This document shows, piece after piece, positions 23,787-32,778 of a stretch of 64,000 bases of DNA. Each line of letters starts with the position of its first letter. The first letter of the stretch is position 1. The notes under the pieces are model-generated. The model was not told where the DNA came from and did not search any database. It saw nothing but the letters and a program-made list of their open reading frames with translations. The position numbers were made by a program, and so were the translations under genes. The stretch comes from JAICMB01 sp035295125 (GTDB lineage Bacteria > Acidobacteriota > Terriglobia > Bryobacterales > Bryobacteraceae). Location of the stretch: assembly GCA_035295125.1 (NCBI GenBank), contig DATGJP010000112.1:161856-225855 (forward strand), in the 5' to 3' direction.

Positions 23787-25166
23787 ATGAGCCTGCGGAG
23801 CCGATTGATCGTCATATTCGTGCTGGCGACACTGGTGCCGCTGGCCGTCATCGTCACGATCTCCATCTCGCTCCTGCGCCATAGCCTCTCGCTGGCAACT
23901 ACACGGGACCTCGACGACATCTCGACCTCCCTTCAGAAAACAGGGCACGAACTATTCCAGCGCACCGCTGAATCCCTCAAGAAGGATGCCTCCGCCGGCC
24001 GCGTGAAGCCGACCATCTACGCCGCCGCCGATCGCAAGACCTGGCCGCAGGCAGTGGAAGAGTTCGCTTCCGGCGACGACTCCGACCTGGCCGTTCTCGG
24101 CGGACCCAACGGCGATGAAACCGATTACCTGATCCGTCACGGCGACGATGTCTGGATGTACCGCGCCCCCCTGAACGGCGTTGAAATGACGCGCATCAAG
24201 GCGCAGTATGCGCATGCACGCGATGTGGTGGACAAAGCCAACGGCCGAAACCTGCGCCGGGTGTATGTTTACATCCTCGTTGTCCTTTCCGCCGTGACCT
24301 GGGTTATCGCTCTCGTGGTGCTGGTCTTTTGGGCGCATCGAATCAGCCGCCCGATCCGGCAACTGACAGACGGGATCAGCGCGGTGGCGGCCGGCGATCT
24401 GGAGCATCGCGTCGAGTTCTCGCGGCCGGACGAAATCGGTACCGCCATCGCCGCCTTCAACCACATGACCCACCAATTGCACGATTCCCGCGAGCGGCTG
24501 GTATACATGGCGCGGCTTGAAAGCTGGCAGGCGCTGGCCCGCAAAATGGCGCACGAGGTCAAGAATTCTCTTACTCCGATCCGCCTGACGATGGAGGAAA
24601 TGTCGGCGCGTTTTTCGGGACGTGAAACTGAGTTCGTGCAGCAGGCATCGCAAATTGTCGTGGATGAAGTGATGGCTCTCGAACGGCGCGTTCGAGCATT
24701 CGCGGAGTTTTCCAGCGAGCCCGCGGTCCGGCCCAAGGAACTGGATCTCAACTCGCTGCTGCAGGAGCGTATCGGTTTCCTGAAGACCGCGCACCCGGAG
24801 GTGGCATACAACGTACGCCTAGCCGAGAATTGCCCGTACGCCGTGGCCGATGAAGACCTCGTCAAGGGAATGCTGACCAACCTGCTGGAGAACGCCGCGC
24901 ATGCGGCTCGCGCCGGCGGAATGGTCCTCGGCCTGACAAAGGCCGTGAACGGGAAGGTCGCCATCGAGGTGCACGACTCGGGTCCGGGTTTGAGTCCCCA
25001 GGTGCGGCGCTCGCTGTTTGAGCCGACGATATCGTTCAAGCCCGGCGGCATGGGACTCGGCCTCTCGATCGCGCGGCGCAGCGCCGTTCTGTCGGGCGGG
25101 GATATTGAATTGATTAACGGAGAATTAGGAGGCGCGGGATTCCGCGTACTGCTGCCGCGCTCGTGA
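23787..25166 (+). CDS. NtrY-like sensor histidine kinase
   Basis: 459 residues. First membrane helix near residues 7-30 (IVIFVLATLVPLAVIVTISI), an extracytoplasmic sensor of about 130 residues, second helix near 158-180 (VYVYILVVLSAVTWVIALVVLVFW), HAMP (RISRPIRQLTDGISAVAAGDLEHRV), the phosphoacceptor block MAHEVKNSLTPIRLTMEEM with His near residue 255, and the ATPase N, G1 and G2 boxes (LLENAAHAA, DSGPGLS, GGMGLGLSI). The lengthened HEVKNSLTPI is characteristic of NtrY-type kinases. The partner is the NtrC-type regulator two genes downstream. The stop overlaps the GTG of the VWFA gene. Confidence 0.92.
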   Translation: MSLRSRLIVIFVLATLVPLAVIVTISISLLRHSLSLATTRDLDDISTSLQKTGHELFQRTAESLKKDASAGRVKPTIYAAADRKTWPQAVEEFASGDDSDLAVLGGPNGDETDYLIRHGDDVWMYRAPLNGVEMTRIKAQYAHARDVVDKANGRNLRRVYVYILVVLSAVTWVIALVVLVFWAHRISRPIRQLTDGISAVAAGDLEHRVEFSRPDEIGTAIAAFNHMTHQLHDSRERLVYMARLESWQALARKMAHEVKNSLTPIRLTMEEMSARFSGRETEFVQQASQIVVDEVMALERRVRAFAEFSSEPAVRPKELDLNSLLQERIGFLKTAHPEVAYNVRLAENCPYAVADEDLVKGMLTNLLENAAHAARAGGMVLGLTKAVNGKVAIEVHDSGPGLSPQVRRSLFEPTISFKPGGMGLGLSIARRSAVLSGGDIELINGELGGAGFRVLLPRS

Positions 25167-26134
25167 GGTTTGGGGCGATGAGGGGATTTTTGCTGCTGCT
25201 GGTTATTGGCGGATTGCTTGCCGCCCAGGATTCACCGACGATTGAGGTTCCCGTGCGGCTCGTGATCGCGCCAACCGCGGTGACAAACCTCAGCGGCCGC
25301 TTTCTGAATGGGCTGCGTGAACGGGATTTCAATCTCCTCGACAACGGTCTTCCTCAGACGGTAGCTATTGACGATGTCGCGCACCGGCGAATTTCGCTGG
25401 TGATCGTGGTGCAAAACAATAAAGCGGGCCAATCCGTTCGCGACAGGATTCGAACTATCGGGTCGATTGTCGATGCGCTGATTATGGGCGAATCGGGAGA
25501 GGCGGCGATCATGACATTCAGCGACAAGCCGCGGACCGTGCTGCCCTTCACGAGCGACGGCGAGAAGATCCGACGGGCTTTGCGGCGGCTTGACTACCTG
25601 AACGGTAAGACTCAGGTGGCCGAAGGCGCCCTGGCCGGCATCGAGATGCTCAAGGACCGTCCTGTGAACCGCCGCCGTGTTTTGCTGCTCATTTCCGAAG
25701 CCCGCGATGGCGGCAGCGGTCCGAAATTACGCGAGGTGGTGCGGGAGGCCGAATTGCATAACATCACCATCTACTCGCTGAACATCCGGCACTTCTCCGA
25801 CTCGGAAAGCGCCGGGAACGGCATGACGGCGTCCATCGACCTGAAGGCGCGCATCAGTGACCTGTATAGCGGCGTGAAGAACGCGATCTCCGGCAACCCT
25901 CTCGCCGTTTTGACGGAGTACACGGGAGGCCACCAGTATTCGTTTCACCAGCAGCACGCCCTGGAAGAAGCCCTGACCAACATGGGTGAGGAGCTACATG
26001 GCGAGTACTTGCTCAGCTACACCCCCGATCACCCGACGCTTGGATACCACTCCATCCATGTCGAAGTAAGCAAGAGGGACGCGCTCGTCCGGTCGCGTCC
26101 GGGGTATTGGATTCAGAACCCGACGGAACAATGA
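25163..26134 (+). CDS. VWFA-related secreted protein between kinase and regulator
   Basis: 323 residues from GTG at 25163, whose last two bases are part of the kinase stop; ATG at 25178 is an alternative. A signal peptide precedes a VWFA fold: LVIVVQNNKAGQSVRD in place of the MIDAS strand, GEAAIMTFSDKPRTVLPF, TQVAEGALAGIEML and RRVLLLISEARDGGS. A C-terminal part GEYLLSYTPDHPTLGYHSIHVEV is typical of the acidobacterial family. The first MIDAS motif DxSxS is not evident. Its placement between a kinase and its regulator, with a one-base gap to the latter, suggests a role in the same signalling circuit, such as an extracytoplasmic accessory; this is inference. Confidence 0.82.
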   Translation: MRFGAMRGFLLLLVIGGLLAAQDSPTIEVPVRLVIAPTAVTNLSGRFLNGLRERDFNLLDNGLPQTVAIDDVAHRRISLVIVVQNNKAGQSVRDRIRTIGSIVDALIMGESGEAAIMTFSDKPRTVLPFTSDGEKIRRALRRLDYLNGKTQVAEGALAGIEMLKDRPVNRRRVLLLISEARDGGSGPKLREVVREAELHNITIYSLNIRHFSDSESAGNGMTASIDLKARISDLYSGVKNAISGNPLAVLTEYTGGHQYSFHQQHALEEALTNMGEELHGEYLLSYTPDHPTLGYHSIHVEVSKRDALVRSRPGYWIQNPTEQ

Positions 26135-26135
26135 T

Positions 26136-27479
26136 ATGCCCGCGAAACGCATCCTGATTCTTGATGACGAACCGAACATCTGCCGGTCGCTGCAGATGAT
26201 CCTGGAGAACTCCGGCTACGCTGTCACGCTGGCGCGGTCCATTGGAGAGGCGCGGTTGCTGGCGGAGCGCGCCGACGCGCTGCTGCTGGACGTCCGCCTG
26301 CCCGATGGCAACGGCATCGATCTGCTGCGGCAGCTCAGGGACGCGGAGATCTCCGCTCCAGCGATCATGATCTCGGGGCACGGGACCATCGCCGATGCCG
26401 TGGAGGCAACCCGGGTCGGAGCATTTGATTTCCTGGAGAAGCCGCTGGCGCGAGACAAGGTGCTGCTAGCCCTCAAGAACGCGCTGGAACAGTCAACGTT
26501 ACGCCGCGAGAATCTGCAATTGCGGGAACTGGTCGGGCCGGAGACGAAGATGATCGGCTCCAGCCCCGCGTTCATTCGGGTGCTGGAACAGGCGACGATG
26601 GCGGCGCGATCGGACGCGCGGGTCCTCCTGATGGGCGAGTCGGGTACGGGAAAGGAGCTTTTCGCCGGCCATATCCATCGGGAAAGTCCTTTTGCCAGCG
26701 GTCCTTTCGTCAAGGTGAACTGCGCGGCAATCCCTTCTGAGCTGCTCGAAAGCGAGCTGTTCGGGCACGAAAAGGGTGCGTTCACGGGTGCGATCGGCAT
26801 GCGGAGGGGAAAGTTTGAGCTGGCGGACGGCGGCACGATTTTTCTGGACGAGGTCGGCGATCTGCCGCCGGCTTCGCAGGCCAAGCTGCTGCGGGTATTG
26901 CAGGAAGGCGAATTCCACCGCGTTGGCGGCGAGCAGTCGATCCGCGTCACCGTGCGGGTAATTTCGGCTACCAATCGGGATCTACAGGGGTTGGTGGCGG
27001 AGCAGAAGTTCCGGGAGGACTTGTATTACCGTCTGTGTGTGGTGCCGATTCGCGTGCCGGCGCTGCGCGAGCGTCCCCAGGATATCGCGCCGATGGCCGA
27101 TTACTTCCTATTGGAGTTTTGCGCGCGAAACAATTTCAGGCCCAAGCTGATTGAGGATTCCGTTTTTTCGATTCTGGAGAGTTACTCGTGGCCTGGGAAT
27201 GCACGCGAATTGCGCAACGTCATTGAGCGGATGGCCATTCTCAGCGGCGGAGACGAGTTGACGGTAGACAGCGTGCCGGTTGAGATTCGTATGTCTCGTG
27301 AGTCCGGGCCGCGGTCGAATTTGCGCGAGACCCGCGAAACCGCGGAGCGCGATCATATCGTGCGCACTCTGACGGAAACGGGTTGGAATGTTTCGGCCGC
27401 GGCTCGGGCGCTGGGTATGGAAAGGACGAATCTGCATAAAAGGATTCGCGCGTTGGGAGTGAACAGAGCCACCAGGTAG
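26136..27479 (+). CDS. NtrC-family sigma-54-dependent response regulator
   Basis: 447 residues. Receiver domain with LILDDEPNICRSL and LLLDVRLPDGNGIDLL (phosphorylated Asp near residue 51) and K in FDFLEKPL. The AAA+ domain has GESGTGKELFAGHIH (Walker A), ELFGHEKGAFTGAIG, which holds the GAFTGA loop that contacts sigma-54, GGTIFLDEVGDLPP (Walker B) and WPGNARELRNVIE. A C-terminal Fis-type helix-turn-helix ends NVSAAARALGMERTNLHKRI. All elements for sigma-54 activation are intact. It follows the VWFA gene by one base and completes the operon beginning with the Omp85-like gene; target promoters are not visible here. Confidence 0.95.
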   Translation: MPAKRILILDDEPNICRSLQMILENSGYAVTLARSIGEARLLAERADALLLDVRLPDGNGIDLLRQLRDAEISAPAIMISGHGTIADAVEATRVGAFDFLEKPLARDKVLLALKNALEQSTLRRENLQLRELVGPETKMIGSSPAFIRVLEQATMAARSDARVLLMGESGTGKELFAGHIHRESPFASGPFVKVNCAAIPSELLESELFGHEKGAFTGAIGMRRGKFELADGGTIFLDEVGDLPPASQAKLLRVLQEGEFHRVGGEQSIRVTVRVISATNRDLQGLVAEQKFREDLYYRLCVVPIRVPALRERPQDIAPMADYFLLEFCARNNFRPKLIEDSVFSILESYSWPGNARELRNVIERMAILSGGDELTVDSVPVEIRMSRESGPRSNLRETRETAERDHIVRTLTETGWNVSAAARALGMERTNLHKRIRALGVNRATR

Positions 27480-27544
27480 GTGCCGCGGCCTTCTGCCTGC
27501 TTTGGACCGCCTAAGGGCGACGTTACCGGCGCTACCATGGCATC

Positions 27545-29191
27545 ATGCGCACGGTATTTTTGGCGCTTGCCCTCACATCGGTCGGCTTGGCGGAGGATCA
27601 TTTCATCCTGTTCCGGTCCGGTCCGTTTGAGGTCTATAGCGCAACCGGCGAGAAGGTCCCCCGCGAACGGCTGAACGATCTGGAACAGTTCCGCGAGGCG
27701 CTTGGATACGTCCTCGGCAAGAAAGACCTGAAGCTCATCTGGCCGCTTCGGCTTGTCATCACGAAGAAAGCCCCTGCCCTTGACGGCGGAATTGCCCTGG
27801 GCCGCGACGCCTACATGTCCGGACTCGGCGAGAACGAACCGCTGTCTACCGGCTTTCGCAAGCAGTTAGCGGAGCTGCTAATTGACGAGAACACCAACCG
27901 CTTTCCGACATCGATCGAGAACGGACTGCTCCAGCTCTTTTCGACTCTCGAAGTAAATGGCACGCATATCACGATCGGTATTCCGCCCGAGAACAAGTCG
28001 CGCGATTGGGCGCGCATGCAACTGCTCACCGTAAATGACGCCTACAGTGGCCGAACGCGAGTCATGCTGTCCAACCTGGAGCAGAGCAACGACATGGTCG
28101 CCGCCTGTCGAAACGCGTTCGAAAAGAACCCGGACCAGATCGAAAAGCAGGTGGACGACTACGTCAAAGCGGGGAACTTCCCAACCGGATCCGTCCCCGG
28201 ACGCGCTATCAGCCCGCAGCGCGATTTCCATCCCCGCGAGGTGGCGGCCGACACGGGCAAGCTGCTCCTGGCCGACCTGCTGCTTGCCGCGGGCCAGACG
28301 GCGCAGGCGGAGGCCGCATACGGAGCGTTGCACGGGCCCGAGGCATCGGAAGGGCTGGGGCTCGTCGCCCTCAAGAACGGTAAGAAAGACGAAGCCGCGC
28401 GGCTCTTTAAGAGCGCGATCGACTCGGGCAGCAAGAACGCCCGAGCTTACGTCGAGATTGGAACGCAGCCCGAGCTCCGCCGCGCCATGGAGTTGAATCC
28501 ATCGTGGGGCGAGCCGGATTTTCGCATGGCGCGCCGCGTTGCCGAACCGCCCGTTAAGCTTGAATTCTACAAAAAAGCTACCGCGTTGGAACCTCGGAAT
28601 ATTGAGTACTGGAAGGAATTAGCCCAGACCGCCCAAAAGGCCGACCTGTTTCCCGAAGCGGCGAAAGCATGGGCCGGGGCTGAGCGGGCGGCTGCCACTG
28701 ACGACGAGCGCGAGAAGATTCACGCCGCGCGGCAGGAAATCGAAAGCCAGCGAGCGGATTATGAGGAGGCTGAGCGCAAGCGTAAGGCAGCCGCTGAGGC
28801 CGCCGACCTGAAGCGGGTGCAGGATCAAAGCATGGCCGAGATTCACGCCGCCGAGCAGGCTATCAATAAAAAGCTAAACCCCACAGGCGCACCCATCCCG
28901 AAAGACGCGGTCTGGATGGACGAAGTGAACGGCACCGGCAAAGCCGACGGCATGCTGCAGAAGGTGGAGTGTAATGGCCCGCAAGCAAAGCTCGTAGTCC
29001 AGGGAGAAGATGGCAAGACTACAACGCTCCTGGTGAAGGACGGCAAACAGCTTGCGGTTCTCGGTGCGGATGCCAAGGCATTCGCATGCGGGCCGCAGAA
29101 TCCGGCGCGGCACGTCACCGTTCAATACGTCGTCAAAGAAGACAAGAAGCGGGGCACTGCAGGCGAGGCCACCATTATCGAATACCATTGA
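27545..29191 (+). CDS. Secreted TPR-like protein
   Basis: 548 residues with a signal peptide (MRTVFLALALTSVGLAED). The first 200 residues are a globular part of unknown type with FILFRSGPFEVYSATGEKV at its start. The middle (about 230-420) has TPR-like helical pairs: LLLADLLLAAGQTAQAEAAYGAL and KNGKKDEAARLFKSAI. A long charged helix follows (IESQRADYEEAERKRKAAAEAAD), then a C-terminal domain of about 100 residues with a lone cysteine pair (KVECNGPQ, FACGPQNP). Function unknown. It overlaps the downstream glycosyltransferase gene by four bases (TTGA), so the two are probably co-expressed. Confidence 0.75.
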   Translation: MRTVFLALALTSVGLAEDHFILFRSGPFEVYSATGEKVPRERLNDLEQFREALGYVLGKKDLKLIWPLRLVITKKAPALDGGIALGRDAYMSGLGENEPLSTGFRKQLAELLIDENTNRFPTSIENGLLQLFSTLEVNGTHITIGIPPENKSRDWARMQLLTVNDAYSGRTRVMLSNLEQSNDMVAACRNAFEKNPDQIEKQVDDYVKAGNFPTGSVPGRAISPQRDFHPREVAADTGKLLLADLLLAAGQTAQAEAAYGALHGPEASEGLGLVALKNGKKDEAARLFKSAIDSGSKNARAYVEIGTQPELRRAMELNPSWGEPDFRMARRVAEPPVKLEFYKKATALEPRNIEYWKELAQTAQKADLFPEAAKAWAGAERAAATDDEREKIHAARQEIESQRADYEEAERKRKAAAEAADLKRVQDQSMAEIHAAEQAINKKLNPTGAPIPKDAVWMDEVNGTGKADGMLQKVECNGPQAKLVVQGEDGKTTTLLVKDGKQLAVLGADAKAFACGPQNPARHVTVQYVVKEDKKRGTAGEATIIEYH

Positions 29192-31197
29192 GAGCCTGGC
29201 TGAAGCGGGTCGTCTTCCGATTGCTACGGAAGGACCCCGAAGCGGTTGTCGTTCACTTTGCTTCCGGAGATCCCGAACTGGTCCGGCGCATGTTGGTGGA
29301 AGTGCGCGAACTGGAACCGAATCGGCGGCACTTCATCGTCTCGGACGCCGGCGAATCCACCTGGGCACTTTACAGGCGCTTCCGCCCATACCGGATTGGC
29401 CTGGCGCCGGTGCTTTTCACTGACGATCGGGCCTTCGCGAAGCTGCGCTGGAGAGCGTTCCTGCTGGCGCCGACGAAAATCCTGGCGTACAACTCGCGGC
29501 TTGAGCGCCATCATCTGCGGTTGACCACCTGGATTGCTTCGCTGTTGTTCCTGCGCGGTGTGCCTCTGGATCGTATTTGGCTACGTCCGCGAGGGTTTCC
29601 CTGGCGACACGAACGGTCGGTTTATCCCATCGGGGTGCGTGAGTTCGACGGACGCCCGCTGCGGGGCCGACGCCGAGTTACTGTCTTGAGCCCGTACTTC
29701 CCGTACCCACTCTCACACGGCGGCGCGGTTCGCATTTTTCATCTGCTACGTGAGATGGCCGCGGAATTCGATGTCGTGCTGCTGGCCTTCAGCGAGGGCG
29801 GGGCCGAAGAGCTCGCGCCGGTGCTGGAGCTTTGTGCCCGGGCGGTGCTCGTCGACAAGCCGCGGTATCGCGAACCGCGCTGGTCGACGTTACTGCCTCC
29901 CGAAGTACACGAATACCGCTCGCCAGCCATGCGAGGAGTGCTGGCCCGTATCCGCCGCGAATTGGAGATTGACATCCTGCAGGTGGAATATACAGCACTG
30001 GCGCCATACCGCGGCGACATCCTCGTGGAACACGATGTGACGTTCGATCTCCACTCCCAGGTGCTGAAACAGAAGCCCACTCTCTCTGCCTGGTGGGATT
30101 ATTGGCGATGGCAGCGATTCGAGCGCAAGTGGGTTCGCCGATACAAACGGGTGGTCGTGATGTCCGAGCGCGATCAGAAACTGCTTGGTACGCCCGGCGC
30201 GACCGTGATTCCGAACGGCGTGGATCTCGGCCGATTCCGCCCCGAGATCGAACGCCGCGGGCAGCGCCTCCTTTTTATTGGCTCATTCCGCCACTTTCCC
30301 AACGTTGTGGCGTATCGGTTCTTTGTCGAACAGGTTTGGCCTTTGCTGCCGGACAGCGTCCACGCCACGGTTGTCGCAGGACCGGACCCGCAGCTTTACT
30401 GGAACGGTCCGCCACCGGATCCTCGCATCGAGTTGCTTGGCTTTGTGGCTGACGTGCGCCCGCTCTACGTGGAGACAAACCTGGTCATCGTGCCGACCCT
30501 GGTCTCGGCAGGCACGAATCTGAAGGTCCTGGAAGCCCTGGCCATGGAACGTGCGGTAGTGTCGACGTCGTCCGGATGCGGCGGCCTCGATCTCGAACAC
30601 GGCCGGAACGTCTGGATCGCCGACTCGGCCCGGGATTTCGCCGAAGGAATCGGCGCGCTTCTCGCCGACAACGATCTCCGAGGGCGGATTGCGCGGGCCG
30701 GGCGCGAGCATGCGGTAGCGCGCTTCAACTGGCACGCCATCGGCTATCGGCAGCGGGCTCTCTTACGTGAGCTGACTGGCCCGGTGGTGAGCGTCCGCCG
30801 CGCCGGAGTCGACGATATCTCCGCCATACTGGCCATCCAGCAACTCACCCCTGAAGCCTCGCAATGGAAAGCCGAAGACTACCTCACTTACGACTGTCAT
30901 GTCGCCGTCATGGCGGGGTCCATCTGCGGCTTCGTGGTCTCTCGCCGTCTCGCCGACGGCGAACGGGAGATTCTTAATGTTGCCGTGAATCCCGAGCGCC
31001 GCCGGGCCGGTGTCGCCTCTGAGCTGATCCGCCTGGAACGGGAACGCTGGCCGGGAAGCCACTTCCTCGAAGTGCGCCAATCCAACCACGCCGCCCGCCG
31101 GCTCTATGAGAAACTCGGCTTCGAAGAGATCGGCGTTAGACCGGACTATTACGACGACCCCTCAGAAGCAGGGATTGTCATGAGGATTCGTTCATGA
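29188..31197 (+). CDS. GT4-type glycosyltransferase fused to RimI-like GNAT acetyltransferase
   Basis: 669 residues from TTG at 29188, which overlaps the stop of the preceding gene; the frame stays open further upstream into that gene but reads as a shadow there. Residues about 1-150 are an N-terminal region, then a GT-B domain begins at VTVLSPYFPYPLSHGGAVR and continues with VIPNGVDLGRF and the nucleotide-sugar site FIGSFRHFPN ... VPTLVSAGTNLKVLEALAMERAVVSTSSG. From about residue 534 comes a full GNAT domain: VSVRRAGVDDISAILAIQ, LNVAVNPERRRAGVASELI (acetyl-CoA loop) and VRQSNHAARRLYEKLGFEEIGVR. The GNAT half resembles RimI N-terminal protein acetylases. The glycan or protein target is unknown. 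Confidence 0.85.
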   Translation: MRAWLKRVVFRLLRKDPEAVVVHFASGDPELVRRMLVEVRELEPNRRHFIVSDAGESTWALYRRFRPYRIGLAPVLFTDDRAFAKLRWRAFLLAPTKILAYNSRLERHHLRLTTWIASLLFLRGVPLDRIWLRPRGFPWRHERSVYPIGVREFDGRPLRGRRRVTVLSPYFPYPLSHGGAVRIFHLLREMAAEFDVVLLAFSEGGAEELAPVLELCARAVLVDKPRYREPRWSTLLPPEVHEYRSPAMRGVLARIRRELEIDILQVEYTALAPYRGDILVEHDVTFDLHSQVLKQKPTLSAWWDYWRWQRFERKWVRRYKRVVVMSERDQKLLGTPGATVIPNGVDLGRFRPEIERRGQRLLFIGSFRHFPNVVAYRFFVEQVWPLLPDSVHATVVAGPDPQLYWNGPPPDPRIELLGFVADVRPLYVETNLVIVPTLVSAGTNLKVLEALAMERAVVSTSSGCGGLDLEHGRNVWIADSARDFAEGIGALLADNDLRGRIARAGREHAVARFNWHAIGYRQRALLRELTGPVVSVRRAGVDDISAILAIQQLTPEASQWKAEDYLTYDCHVAVMAGSICGFVVSRRLADGEREILNVAVNPERRRAGVASELIRLERERWPGSHFLEVRQSNHAARRLYEKLGFEEIGVRPDYYDDPSEAGIVMRIRS

Positions 31198-31211
31198 TAC
31201 TGTCATAATCG

Positions 31212-31236
31212 ACAGGGAGTCCTCGGTTCTCCCTGT
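31212..31236 (+). terminator. Candidate terminator hairpin after the GT-GNAT gene
   Basis: ACAGGGAG (31212-31219) and CTCCCTGT (31229-31236) form a perfect 8-bp stem with a 9-base loop, starting 15 bases after the stop codon. No T-run follows, so it may instead stabilise the 3' end. Confidence 0.45.
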
Positions 31237-31332
31237 AACAGACTTAATGCTCACACGACTACCCACCGAGCCATCCTCTCAAAACCAGAATACCGACTCG
31301 GCGTGGCAGCCCATAAAGGAGAAAGCACCCTG

Positions 31333-31566
31333 ATGGAGAACACGCAAGAAGATCTCAAAGCGCACCTGATGCGGACAGACGAAGAGTTCCGTCGTCTGGC
31401 CGAGAAACACCAGCAATATCATCAGTTACTCGAAGCTTTGGAGGCCAAACCTCATCTCCTGCCGGAGGATGAGATCGAGGAGCATCGCCTGAAGAAACTG
31501 AAGCTTAATATTAAAGACCAGATGAACCAAATCATGAGCCGCTACAAGGCTCAGCAAGTCGCCTGA
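31333..31566 (+). CDS. YdcH/DUF465-family protein
   Basis: 77 residues from ATG at 31333; AAAGGAG lies 11 bases upstream. The sequence is two charged helices joined by a short turn: LKAHLMRTDEEFRRLAEKHQ and LPEDEIEEHRLKKLKLNIKDQM, which matches the DUF465 pattern (H-x-L, conserved LK-K-L-x-x-KD). Members are small cytoplasmic helical proteins of unknown function, often close to envelope or cell-cycle genes. A strong hairpin follows, so the gene is probably transcribed alone. Confidence 0.85.
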   Translation: MENTQEDLKAHLMRTDEEFRRLAEKHQQYHQLLEALEAKPHLLPEDEIEEHRLKKLKLNIKDQMNQIMSRYKAQQVA

Positions 31567-31592
31567 ATCTGGTGCGCTGACGCAGAATTCCG

Positions 31593-31619
31593 ACCCGGTC
31601 CCGTGTATTCGGACCGGGT
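31593..31619 (+). terminator. Rho-independent terminator after the DUF465 gene
   Basis: ACCCGGTCC (31593-31601) and GGACCGGGT (31611-31619) give a perfect 9-bp stem with a 9-base loop, followed by TTCGTATTT. The position, 26 bases after the stop codon, and the GC-rich stem fit an intrinsic terminator. Confidence 0.75.
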
Positions 31620-31671
31620 TTCGTATTTCCAGGGGGAGATAAAGGAGTAGCTATCCCGTACGGCGGGAATA

Positions 31672-31704
31672 GGGACGTTCGGATAGGACAATCGAACGTG
31701 TCCC
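31672..31704 (+). promoter_or_regulatory. Structured leader of the HAF-repeat gene
   Basis: GGGACGTTCG at 31672-31681 pairs with CGAACGTGTCCC at 31693-31704 apart from a two-base bulge. A smaller stem, TCCCG with CGGGA, lies just upstream near 31654-31668. No known riboswitch class is recognised. The hairpin ends 33 bases before the ATG at 31738. Confidence 0.3.
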
Positions 31705-31737
31705 GATCCATTTCCGGGTGTCATACTCGACCCCGAA

Positions 31738-32778
31738 ATGAGAGTTGCCGTTCTCCTCTGCTTTTCCGGACTGGCGGCCGCCAGCCCGATCTACACCGTA
31801 ACCAATCTGGGGACTTTTGGCGCGGGGGCATCCGTCGCATATGGGATCAGTGCGACCGGCGGCATCGCGGGATGGTCGCAATCGACCGATGCCATGCATG
31901 CCTTCACCTCTGCGAATGGCGCGGTGACCGACCTGAACGGTTCGGCGTCCGAGTCCTATGCCTACGGCGTGAATGCGGCCGGCGAGGTGGCTGGAACGGC
32001 GTATGAAGCAGGCGTCAGCCATGGGGTGGTATGGTCGGGGAACGGAATGACCGATTTCGGTGCTGGGACTGCGGCAACAGCCATCAACGATTCGGGTCTT
32101 GTAGTTGGCTACGACGGGTCCGCGTTCCTTTACGACGGCTCAATGCATGACATTGGTGTACTTGCCGGCGGGTCGTGGAGCGGCGCGTACGGCGTCAACT
32201 CGCAGGGAATAGTGGCGGGCTATGGCGACACCGCGAGCGGTAATTTCAGGGGATTTGTGTGGAGTGCCGCCACGGGGATGCTGGAGTTGGGAACTCTTGG
32301 CGGCGCGAGCAGCTACGCCATGGCTATTAACGATGCGGGTGTCGTGGTGGGGAATTCTACGACGGCCGCCGGTTTGATGCACGCGTTTGAAGACACAACC
32401 GCCGGCCTCCGCGACCTCGGTACGCTGGGCGGCACGTCGAGCTATGCGTATGGGATCAATTCAGCGGGCACCGTGGTGGGCTACAGCCTGCTGGCCGATG
32501 GAACCCAACACGCATTTGTTTATGTGAACGGCGTGATGGTGGATTTGAACTCGCTGGTGGGCGTCGATGGTTGGGTGTTGACGGCGGCATACGGGATCAA
32601 CGATGCCGGCCAGATCGTGGGTACCGGCTTTTTCAACGGGCAGGCTCAGGCGTTCGTGTTGGACCCCGGTTCGAGCACGCTTTCAACACCTGAACCCCCG
32701 ACCGCTACCCTGTTTCTGGTTTCCGCCTTGCTGATGGGTTTGGGAATTGTCCGCCTACGTACGGCGGCGAACCATTAA
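31738..32778 (+). CDS. HAF-repeat secreted protein with PEP-CTERM-like tail
   Basis: 346 residues with a signal peptide (MRVAVLLCFSGLAAA). The body is made of repeating units of about 40-50 residues built on LGTLGG-SSYAxxIN-AGxVVG, for example ELGTLGGASSYAMAINDAGVVVGN and DLGTLGGTSSYAYGINSAGTVVGY, the HAF pattern of extracellular beta-propeller-like proteins. The C-terminus TPEPPTATLFLVSALLMGLG with a final RLRTAANH has the parts of a PEP-CTERM sorting signal: a PEP-like motif, a hydrophobic helix and a basic end. Such signals need an exosortase, which is not in this window. The final 24 bases overlap the convergent phosphatase gene. Confidence 0.85.
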   Translation: MRVAVLLCFSGLAAASPIYTVTNLGTFGAGASVAYGISATGGIAGWSQSTDAMHAFTSANGAVTDLNGSASESYAYGVNAAGEVAGTAYEAGVSHGVVWSGNGMTDFGAGTAATAINDSGLVVGYDGSAFLYDGSMHDIGVLAGGSWSGAYGVNSQGIVAGYGDTASGNFRGFVWSAATGMLELGTLGGASSYAMAINDAGVVVGNSTTAAGLMHAFEDTTAGLRDLGTLGGTSSYAYGINSAGTVVGYSLLADGTQHAFVYVNGVMVDLNSLVGVDGWVLTAAYGINDAGQIVGTGFFNGQAQAFVLDPGSSTLSTPEPPTATLFLVSALLMGLGIVRLRTAANH

